In this document: piece by piece, positions 1-5,591 of the stretch
How positions within the stretch are numbered: the first letter of the stretch is position 1
Layout: each line of letters opens with the position of its first letter
From: Bacteroidales bacterium
Lineage (GTDB): Bacteria > Bacteroidota > Bacteroidia > Bacteroidales > ML635J-15
Length of the DNA stretch: 5,591 nucleotides
NCBI GenBank assembly: GCA_028696755.1
Contig: JAQVGK010000255.1
Span: forward strand, 1-5,591
Direction: 5' to 3'
The notes under the pieces: model-generated
Database searches by the model: none
What the model was told of the DNA's origin: nothing
The model's input: the letters and a program-made list of their open reading frames with translations, nothing else
Translations under genes and position numbers: made by a program

Positions 1-118
1 AGAAAGATATAACTATTTTTTTGTTAATAGCGAATGATTTTACCAAAACATCAAAAAACATTGTTCATAACACAACATAAATTGTTAACAAACATTGATT
101 TTCACTTTTTTTAATGCG

Positions 119-147
119 TTGACCCTGTGTTTATAGCTTCACATTTG
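119..147 (+). promoter_or_regulatory. Candidate Bacteroidota-type promoter for the first TPR-propeller gene
   Basis: CACATTTG at 140-147 matches the Bacteroidota -7 box TAnnTTTG at five of its six fixed positions (first T replaced by C). A TTG at 119-121 lies 18 bases upstream, which suits the -33 element. Transcription would begin near 152-155, giving a leader of roughly 40 bases before the ATG at 195 and almost none before the alternative ATG at 153. This is a motif match only. A 10-base palindrome, TTGTTAACAA (82-91), lies upstream and could be an operator, but in such AT-rich sequence it may be chance. Confidence 0.35.
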
Positions 148-194
148 CAAAAATGCTGGAAATTATGTTACTTTACAATTTGAAAAAAATAAGC

Positions 195-1736
195 ATGTTA
201 AGAGCACTATTATTTATTGCAGTCTTTTTTATCGTACACCTATCTTCTGCACAAAAATTAATGAAGGAAGGAGACCTTGCATTTGATCGTGAGCAATATG
301 CTCAGGCAATAAAACTATATACCTCTCAAATTGAAAAATCAAGAAATAAGAAACATATAATTGCCGAAGCCTCATTTAAAACTGGATACTGTTATAAAAA
401 GCTATCTGAGCCAGAATATGCAAGAAATTACTTTTCTGATGCAATTAAATATGGTTACTCGGATCCGATTGTTCATCTGTACTACGGCGAAGCACTTCAT
501 ATGCTCCAGAAATACGATTCTGCACTTGTTGAGTATGAAATATTTAAAGAACTCGACCCAAATCATAAGCTAGCAAACAAAGGTATTGAAAGCATAGAGT
601 TTACATTTAATGCATTAAAAAAACCTACTCGTTACGAAGTTAATATTTATGGTATTCTAAACTCGGGCGAATACGACTACTGTCCTTTTTACGAAGTAAA
701 AAACAAGCATAAAATTTATTTTACATCAACCAGATTTGCTCCAACACATGTTTCGATTAGTCCAGAATCTGGAGAATTTTGTTCCAATTTATTCTTTTCG
801 GAACAAGATAAAAATGGCAAGTGGAGCGATCCTGTCTTGGTTCCCGGGTTGGTAAATACATCCGATGAAGAAGGTGCTGCTTGTCTCAATCATAAGTCTA
901 GTAATTTATACTTTACAAGGTGCACATACGACAAGGACCTCGACAAAGGTTGTAGGATATATTCTGCCAAAAGAGTGGGCTCCTACTGGGGGCAAATTAA
1001 AGAGGTTGAAATTCCTGGCATTCCACAAAATATTTCCATAGGTCACCCCGCCATCAGCGATGATGAACTTACTCTTTATTTCGTCGCCGATTCACTTCTT
1101 GGCGGTCAAGGTGGGAAAGACATCTATAAAGTTGTTCGCGACCGAAAAAATTCGCCTTTCGGACCGCCTCAAAACCTCGGTCCATTTGTAAATACAGAAG
1201 CCGACGAAGTGCACCCTTACATCAGAAGTAATGGAGATTTATATTTTTCGTCCGACGGTCATCCAGGAATGGGTGGATTCGATATTTTTCGAGCAAAACA
1301 TATTTCGGGAGCTCAATACAACCTTTTTAATCTTGGCAGTCCCCTTAATTCGGCACATGATGATTTTGGCATAGTATTTATGGGAATGAAGGAAGAAGGC
1401 TTTTTATCATCACGCAGAATAGGTGGAATGGGAAAAACAGATATATATCATTTTGTTTTACCATCTCTCGATTTTACAGTTGCTGGATATATTTATGATA
1501 AAAACACTAATGAGGTGATTTCTAATGTTGACATACAAATTATGAACGATGAATATGTTTTAATGGACTCACAGAGTTCCGACGACAAAGGATACTATGA
1601 AATCGAGCTTATGCCTGAAAACAACTATATCATTTATTACAAGATAAAAGGATATAATGTTGGAAAAGCAAATGTTGAAACAAAAAGCCTAACAGAATCA
1701 AAACATTTTTCGAGAGATATATTTTTAGAAAAATAA
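195..1736 (+). CDS. Secreted TPR / PD40 beta-propeller / CRD protein lacking an OmpA domain (PorE-like paralog)
   Basis: Probable periplasmic or outer-membrane-associated scaffold protein of 513 residues; no enzymatic motif is seen. Residues 1-20 form a signal peptide ending SSAQ, with no lipobox cysteine. Residues ~22-135 are helical TPR-like repeats (GYCYKKL, YYGEALHMLQKYDSALVEY). Residues ~145-423 carry five PD40-type blade signatures: IYFTSTR (173), LYFTRC (238), LYFVADS...GGKDIY (294-311), LYFSSDG...GGFDIF (349-365) and FLSSRR...KTDIY (403-418). Residues ~427-513 resemble a carboxypeptidase-regulatory-like beta-sandwich (TVAGYIYD, DDKGYYEIELMP). The protein stops where the downstream paralog begins its OmpA_C domain, and the 45-base gap leaves no room for a decayed OmpA remnant. 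In-frame ATGs at 153 and 165 would add 14 or 10 residues. I chose 195 because it starts directly at the signal peptide, is preceded by an A-rich leader, and gives an N-terminus of nearly the same length as the paralog. Domain calls are pattern-based; the molecular role is unknown. Confidence 0.88.
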   Translation: MLRALLFIAVFFIVHLSSAQKLMKEGDLAFDREQYAQAIKLYTSQIEKSRNKKHIIAEASFKTGYCYKKLSEPEYARNYFSDAIKYGYSDPIVHLYYGEALHMLQKYDSALVEYEIFKELDPNHKLANKGIESIEFTFNALKKPTRYEVNIYGILNSGEYDYCPFYEVKNKHKIYFTSTRFAPTHVSISPESGEFCSNLFFSEQDKNGKWSDPVLVPGLVNTSDEEGAACLNHKSSNLYFTRCTYDKDLDKGCRIYSAKRVGSYWGQIKEVEIPGIPQNISIGHPAISDDELTLYFVADSLLGGQGGKDIYKVVRDRKNSPFGPPQNLGPFVNTEADEVHPYIRSNGDLYFSSDGHPGMGGFDIFRAKHISGAQYNLFNLGSPLNSAHDDFGIVFMGMKEEGFLSSRRIGGMGKTDIYHFVLPSLDFTVAGYIYDKNTNEVISNVDIQIMNDEYVLMDSQSSDDKGYYEIELMPENNYIIYYKIKGYNVGKANVETKSLTESKHFSRDIFLEK

Positions 1737-1742
1737 AGTTAT

Positions 1743-1750
1743 TATATTTG
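1743..1750 (+). promoter_or_regulatory. Candidate internal promoter (-7 box) before the OmpA-family gene
   Basis: TATATTTG is an exact match to the Bacteroidota -7 consensus TAnnTTTG and ends 31 bases before the ATG at 1782. Transcription would start near 1757, leaving a leader of about 25 bases. No TTG/TTTG is present at the right distance upstream (about 1718-1725 reads as an A/T run), so the -33 half is weak or absent. A perfect 10-base palindrome, GTTTATAAAC (1758-1767), sits at the expected start of transcription. The gene could be read both from here and by read-through from the upstream paralog. Confidence 0.4.
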
Positions 1751-1781
1751 ACACGAAGTTTATAAACAAAAACTGAATACT

Positions 1782-3863
1782 ATGAAACGGATTGTTTTAT
1801 TATTACCTGTGATACTTTTACCGCTTCTGCTGTTATCACAGAGTTCCCTGATTACTAAGGGAGATGAGTATTACAATACTTATCAGTTCGACCTTGCTAA
1901 AGACTATTATCAAAAAGCTTTACCATCTCTGGGTACGCAAACCGAAAAAGCTCAGGTAAACTATAAACTGGGTTATTGTTACAAAATGCTTGGCGATTCG
2001 GACAAAGCAGAGATGTATTTTGGCGTTGCAGTAAAAAATTACGTCAAAGGATCAATTAAACCAGATGTGCTTTTGTTTTATGCAGACGCATTGCGCATGA
2101 ATGGTAAATATGAGGATGCGATTGATATTTACAAACAATATTTGCAAGTTTCACCTCAGGACCACCGAGCAACATCTGGTTTGTCATCTTGTACAGTAGT
2201 TCCAAAATGGATTAATAGACCAACACGTTACAAAGTTGTTAATGTTTCTAAATTTAACACATTGCAGCTTGATTTCTCTGCAGTCTGGGCTTCTAAAGAC
2301 TATCGTACCATTTACTTCACATCTTCTCGCGAAGGATCAATGGGAGCACGAGACAATTACAAATCGGGTCAAAAGTTTACCGACATCTTTGAAGTAACGC
2401 AAGACCGTAAAGGAAGCTGGAGCGAGCCCATTCCGCTTGCAGGCGGCATTAATACAGAAGAAGACGAAGGAGCATCAACCGTTTCGATGAAAGGAACCGA
2501 TATGTACTTTACAAGATGTAAGGCTGGCAAAAAAGTTGACGAACCTTGCAAAATCTATTATTCATTTAAAAAAGGTAACGCCTGGGGTGAACCAGTATTA
2601 ATTGTTATTCCTGGTTTCGATAATTACGAAGTTGGTTATCCAGCACTTTCAGCCGACGATAAAATTTTATACTTCTCTGCCGAAGCTCCAGATGGATACG
2701 GAGGTATGGATTTATACATGTCAACCAGAAACGGAAATACTTTTGGCCGCCCGATAAATCTTGGTCCAGAAATCAATACTCTTGGCGATGAAGTTTTCCC
2801 AACTGTACGCGAAGACGGCACTTTATATTTTGCTTCGGATGGTCATCAAGGAATGGGCGGTCTAGATATTTACAAGGTTGTTAAAGATGATAAAGGAAAT
2901 ATCACAGGTGTTGAAAATATGAGATATCCGATTAACTCTTCCTTCGATGATTTTGGAATTATCTTTAACGGAAAAGAAGAAACTGGTTATTTCTCATCAA
3001 ACAGAAAAGGTGGCAAAGGAAGCGATGACCTATATTCATTTAGCCTTCCTCCGCTCGTTATCACTCTAAATGGAGTTGTTCGTGACACTACCGACATGAC
3101 AAAAATAATGATGATGAAGGGCGTTAAACTTAGTTTAACAAACGATGCTGGAGTTGTTGGTGAATTTGTTTCATCCGAAACTGGAACATTTACATATAAA
3201 TTACAACCAAACCAAAATTACGAAATAAAAGCCGAAGGTGGTAAAGATTATTTCTCAACATCAGCAAGCTTTAATACAATGAAATTTGATTACGACACCG
3301 TAATTAATGTTGTTTTAAATCTCGCTAGAATTCCAAGAATTATAGTTCTTCCAAATATTCTTTACGAATACGACAAGGCTGTATTACTTCCAGAATCAAC
3401 TGTTTCACTTGACGGATTGATAAAGACTCTTAATGACAACCCAAATATTACAATTGAATTAAGATCACATACCGACTTTAGAGGAAACGATGATTATAAC
3501 ATGACTCTCTCTCAGGACAGAGCAAAATCTTGTGTTGATTATCTCATTTCTAAAGGAATTAAACCTGATAGATTAACTGCCAAGGGACTTGGTGAATCAG
3601 AGCCACGTGTTATTACAAAAGAGCTCGCTGCTCAATTCCCTTACTTCAAAGAAGGCGATATTCTCACCGAAGATTATATCAATAAGCTAAAGGATAATAA
3701 GCAAAAAGAAGATGCTCACCAGCTAAATCGTCGTACCGAATTTAGTGTTCTATCTACTGATTACGGTGTAGCTAAAGAACCTGAAAAAAATCCTGACGGA
3801 TCAGCACCTAAAGGACAACAAGGCTCATCTGTAATTAAAAATACTGGAAACGGAGAATTCTAA
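1782..3863 (+). CDS. OmpA family protein with TPR, PD40 beta-propeller and CRD domains (PorE-like)
   Basis: 693-residue exported protein expected to bind peptidoglycan from the periplasmic side of the outer membrane. Residues 1-20 are a leucine-rich signal peptide (MKR...LLLLSQ). TPR-like helices span ~23-135 (GYCYKML, FYADALRMNGKYEDAIDIY). Five PD40-type blades follow, with signatures at IYFTSS (177), MYFTRC (241), LYFSAE...GGMDLY (296-312), LYFASDG...GGLDIY (348-364) and YFSSNR...SDDLY (403-418). A CRD-like sandwich covers ~425-515. The OmpA_C domain covers ~520-657, with HTDFRG, the TLSQDRA helix and NRRTEF. D565 and R580 have the same 15-residue spacing as the diaminopimelate-binding Asp/Arg pair of OmpA (D271/R286 in Acinetobacter OmpA). 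The tail from 660 is polar and probably disordered. The domain order equals that of Porphyromonas PorE, a T9SS-associated lipoprotein, but no lipobox cysteine exists here, so orthology is not claimed. Many Bacteroidota OmpA-family proteins share this plan. The gene lies 45 bases after its paralog in the same direction and ends before a strong hairpin terminator. Confidence 0.93.
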   Translation: MKRIVLLLPVILLPLLLLSQSSLITKGDEYYNTYQFDLAKDYYQKALPSLGTQTEKAQVNYKLGYCYKMLGDSDKAEMYFGVAVKNYVKGSIKPDVLLFYADALRMNGKYEDAIDIYKQYLQVSPQDHRATSGLSSCTVVPKWINRPTRYKVVNVSKFNTLQLDFSAVWASKDYRTIYFTSSREGSMGARDNYKSGQKFTDIFEVTQDRKGSWSEPIPLAGGINTEEDEGASTVSMKGTDMYFTRCKAGKKVDEPCKIYYSFKKGNAWGEPVLIVIPGFDNYEVGYPALSADDKILYFSAEAPDGYGGMDLYMSTRNGNTFGRPINLGPEINTLGDEVFPTVREDGTLYFASDGHQGMGGLDIYKVVKDDKGNITGVENMRYPINSSFDDFGIIFNGKEETGYFSSNRKGGKGSDDLYSFSLPPLVITLNGVVRDTTDMTKIMMMKGVKLSLTNDAGVVGEFVSSETGTFTYKLQPNQNYEIKAEGGKDYFSTSASFNTMKFDYDTVINVVLNLARIPRIIVLPNILYEYDKAVLLPESTVSLDGLIKTLNDNPNITIELRSHTDFRGNDDYNMTLSQDRAKSCVDYLISKGIKPDRLTAKGLGESEPRVITKELAAQFPYFKEGDILTEDYINKLKDNKQKEDAHQLNRRTEFSVLSTDYGVAKEPEKNPDGSAPKGQQGSSVIKNTGNGEF

Positions 3864-3884
3864 AAGAAACGAATTAAAATAAAT

Positions 3885-3917
3885 AAAAAAGCAGTCAATT
3901 TTCCGACTGCTTTTTTT
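3885..3917. terminator. Bidirectional intrinsic terminator between convergent genes
   Basis: A perfect 6-bp stem, GCAGTC (3891-3896) with GACTGC (3905-3910), encloses an 8-base loop. It is preceded by six A residues (3885-3890) and followed by seven T residues (3911-3917). The A and T runs extend the stem and give a U-tract on either strand. It begins 21 bases after the stop of the OmpA-family gene and lies 16 bases beyond the stop of the convergent peptidase gene, so one element can serve both. Confidence 0.9.
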
Positions 3918-3933
3918 ATTCGTATCAACTAAA

Positions 3934-5190
3934 CTAATAAGTCTCAACAAATTCCGAAATCAATTTGTATAATTTTGGGAAGTTATCAAGATAAATATGG
4001 TCTGTATCGTCGAGTGGCGTATGATAAACTTCAAATGCATCACCTTTCATCATAAAAAATATTGCAGGAATGTTTTTCTCTGCAAAAGGAAAGTGATCGC
4101 TATTTCCGGCAAGCTCTCCAAGTTCTAGCTCGGTAAAATACGAATGTTTATTATTAATATTATTAAAAGATTCTAACCCCCTAGATCCACTTTCACTAAT
4201 TTCAACATAAATATCCTCAGAATTATCTGCAACCATGTCGCAGTTTATAACATACTTAATTTTCTCAAGTGGAATTAATGGGTTCTCGACAAAATGATAA
4301 GCTCCACGAAGTCCTGTCTCCTCTCCTGCTGTTGCAATAAAAAGCATCGAACAGCCCGGTCGATTTTCTGGCTTTGCATAGTGCTCAGCCAAAGCAAGTA
4401 ACATTGCAACTCCACTTGCATTATCATTAGCACCTGGTGCAAATGTTTTGTTGCCTTCCATACCAATATGATCGTAGTGAGCAGTAAAAACAAAAAAGGA
4501 ATCAGGCTTATGAGTGCCTTCAATCATTGCTACAATATTTTTAGCTTCATAACTTTCGATAAATTCATTTTCAATATTTACTTTCACAGACTTTGCATTT
4601 CGTGGAAAATCGGGACTAACCCAGATATCAGCAACCGGAACTGTGAACGAGCTGTAAGCTTTGTAGTATTTTAAAGGTGTATTCCATATCATAATAAATC
4701 CTGGACGCTCCGACTTGTAATATGCTCCTAACTCTTTGCCATGCTGATGAAAGAAATGAAAATCGACAACTATAAAACTGTTTTTGTTTTCAGGTTTCTC
4801 AATCTCAGCTTTAAAAGTATCGAAATTAAAATTTGTTGTGTCTATATAATACAAACCATACTCACCTTTTACACCAGATGAAAATTCTCTCATTACAAAA
4901 TCTTTGCCTGGTTGGAGGCTATTTCCATCGACCGACATTTTCATTTTTCCATTAAACACATTTACAGGAAACGAAAATGATTGATAGTATGAGCCAACAG
5001 GTAGTGCACCAAGCGTTTCGAATTTCGACTTAATATACTCTCCTGCTTTGGCATCACCATCTTTGTAATAACCACGTCCATAATACATTTTTTGCGACAA
5101 ATCAATTATCACCGATTTATACAAATCACTATCCTGAGCAAGGGCTCCTATCCCGGATAAAATAAAAATTGCTAATAATACTTTTTTCAT
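3934..5190 (-). CDS. Secreted M28 family zinc aminopeptidase/exopeptidase
   Basis: A 418-residue exported metallopeptidase, predicted to remove N-terminal residues from peptides with two co-catalytic zinc ions. Residues 1-19 are a signal peptide (MKKVLLAIF...ALAQ) with no lipobox. The M28 catalytic domain occupies the C-terminal half, ~215-418, with the full ligand set: H238 in AHYDH, bridging D256 in GANDNASG, catalytic E290 and ligand E291 in AGEETG, D318 in NCDMV, and H390 in VYHTPLDD. SDHFPF (364-369) is also typical of the family. Residues ~22-210 form a less recognisable N-terminal part that may include a PA-like insert (~105-210). It contains an unusual HFFHQH cluster (145-150). Substrate specificity cannot be read from sequence. 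An in-frame ATG at 5337 would add 49 residues, but that extension has no domain character, buries the signal peptide and spans an exact TAnnTTTG promoter box, so the start at 5190 is preferred. The gene is convergent to the OmpA-family gene and shares its terminator. Confidence 0.94.
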   Translation of the reverse strand: MKKVLLAIFILSGIGALAQDSDLYKSVIIDLSQKMYYGRGYYKDGDAKAGEYIKSKFETLGALPVGSYYQSFSFPVNVFNGKMKMSVDGNSLQPGKDFVMREFSSGVKGEYGLYYIDTTNFNFDTFKAEIEKPENKNSFIVVDFHFFHQHGKELGAYYKSERPGFIMIWNTPLKYYKAYSSFTVPVADIWVSPDFPRNAKSVKVNIENEFIESYEAKNIVAMIEGTHKPDSFFVFTAHYDHIGMEGNKTFAPGANDNASGVAMLLALAEHYAKPENRPGCSMLFIATAGEETGLRGAYHFVENPLIPLEKIKYVINCDMVADNSEDIYVEISESGSRGLESFNNINNKHSYFTELELGELAGNSDHFPFAEKNIPAIFFMMKGDAFEVYHTPLDDTDHIYLDNFPKLYKLISEFVETY

Positions 5191-5211
5191 AAATGCTAGT
5201 TTTTGTTTTGT

Positions 5212-5219
5212 CAAAGATA
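5212..5219 (-). promoter_or_regulatory. Bacteroidota -7 box for the M28 peptidase gene
   Basis: On the minus strand this reads TATCTTTG, an exact TAnnTTTG match ending 21 bases before the ATG at 5190. It is followed by an A-rich leader that reads acaaaacaaaaact. Transcription would start about 14-17 bases before the ATG. No TTG is found 17-23 bases upstream, so the -33 element is degenerate. The position inside the longer open frame is an argument for the shorter start. Confidence 0.55.
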
Positions 5220-5519
5220 GACTCAAAACAAAAGTAAAAATGTTAATCAACTTATAATGACTGTTAAAAAAAACGTAATGATTGTCTATAATTAGGTTTA
5301 ATGAATGTATAACACAACACTTTTTTATAATGGACATCCAAATTCTATCTTTTTGGACATTTTATGCATTTTGTATAATATCATTTAGTATATTTTAAAA
5401 TCACAACAATCATGCTTAATTACTGATTTTCAGCACATTAGAAAAATTGTTTTAAACATTATTTCTTAAGTTCAATTAGTAAATGCAACTTTTAGGAGTA
5501 TAAATGTATTCTTAATATC
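5220..5519. other. AT-rich intergenic stretch with no recognised gene
   Basis: About 300 bases upstream of the peptidase promoter hold no convincing coding region on either strand, no tRNA-like cloverleaf that I can see, and no second exact TAnnTTTG box. A 22-codon frame at 5330-5398 (+) lacks any supporting feature. A short direct repeat TGGACAT occurs at 5331-5337 and 5354-5360, with a weak CCAAA/TTTGG stem between (5338-5342 with 5352-5356). These may be chance in low-complexity DNA, or an operator for the peptidase gene about 140 bases away. Confidence 0.5.
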
Positions 5520-5584
5520 GCAACCCTAATCTCTCTTTGTGGAGTGAAGCGTAGCGAAACGGAGCAAAGAGAGATTAGGGTTGC
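5520..5584. repeat. Perfect 20-bp inverted repeat with 25-base loop (repeat element or hairpin)
   Basis: Arm 5520-5539 (GCAACCCTAATCTCTCTTTG) is exactly complementary to arm 5565-5584. The 25-base loop (5540-5564) is purine-rich and much richer in G+C than the flanks, containing GAAGCGTAGCGAAACGG. The hairpin is far longer than the terminator at 3885-3917. No T-run follows on the left (minus-strand reading), and on the right the visible sequence is CCCCTTT up to the window edge. It could be a dispersed palindromic (REP-like) element, the 3' hairpin of a gene beyond the right edge, or the end of a small non-autonomous element. The inverted repeat is certain; its nature is not. Confidence 0.8.
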
Positions 5585-5591
5585 CCCCTTT

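Noticed and set aside
57..97. AACATTG repeated at 57-63 and 91-97 with palindrome TTGTTAACAA between
   Set aside because: The units are short and AT-biased, so they are likely by chance; too weak to call an operator.
153..194. Longer start for the first TPR-propeller gene
   Set aside because: It is possible but less likely. The candidate promoter would make ATG 153 nearly leaderless, and the start at 195 matches the N-terminal length of the paralog. The ATG at 165 cannot be excluded.
2369..2821. Two minus-strand open frames inside the OmpA-family gene
   Set aside because: They are shadows of the propeller coding sequence with no start context or domain.
4468..4674. Open frame on the + strand opposite the M28 gene
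   Set aside because: It lies antisense within a well-supported peptidase gene and shows no recognisable protein features.
5191..5337. N-terminal extension of the M28 peptidase from an upstream in-frame ATG
   Set aside because: It would put 49 residues before a good signal peptide, has no domain character, and contains the exact TAnnTTTG box at 5212-5219.
5330..5398. 22-codon frame on the + strand
   Set aside because: It is a short, AT-rich frame with no promoter or domain support, expected by chance.

Overview
The window looks like chromosomal DNA from a member of the Bacteroidota. The base composition is AT-rich and starts are preceded by A-rich leaders rather than Shine-Dalgarno sequences. 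Upstream elements match the Bacteroidota -7 box TAnnTTTG. Signal peptides end in the AQ/SQ style common in this phylum. The protein families are also typical of it: TPR + PD40 propeller + OmpA_C proteins and an M28 family exopeptidase. The genus cannot be fixed from the sequence.

Layout, left to right. Bases 1-194 are an AT-rich leader with a candidate promoter close to the first gene. Two head-to-tail paralogous envelope genes follow on the + strand (195-1736 and 1782-3863), separated by 45 bases that hold an exact TAnnTTTG motif. Both proteins have a signal peptide, a TPR region, a five-blade PD40-type beta-propeller and a carboxypeptidase-regulatory-like (CRD) beta-sandwich. Only the second continues into a peptidoglycan-binding OmpA_C domain. 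A symmetrical hairpin flanked by A and T runs (3885-3917) lies between the second gene and a convergent - strand gene (5190-3934), and probably stops transcription from both sides. That gene encodes a secreted M28 zinc peptidase with all metal ligands present. Its upstream region (5191-5519) is AT-rich and shows no gene beyond a -7 box. The window ends in a perfect 20-bp inverted repeat around a 25-base GC-richer loop (5520-5584).

How the genes may work together. The second paralog has the same domain order as PorE, the type IX secretion-associated outer-membrane protein of Porphyromonas gingivalis, but lacks the lipobox cysteine expected of a PorE lipoprotein. A cautious reading is that the pair forms a periplasmic or outer-membrane-associated assembly, with the OmpA-bearing partner anchored to peptidoglycan and the shorter partner contributing a second propeller. 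No T9SS core gene is visible here, so a secretion role is inference. The M28 peptidase is convergent, separately terminated and probably functionally unrelated. Nothing in the window is clearly a new defence or mobile system. The most unusual items are the domain-trimmed paralog pair and the terminal inverted repeat.
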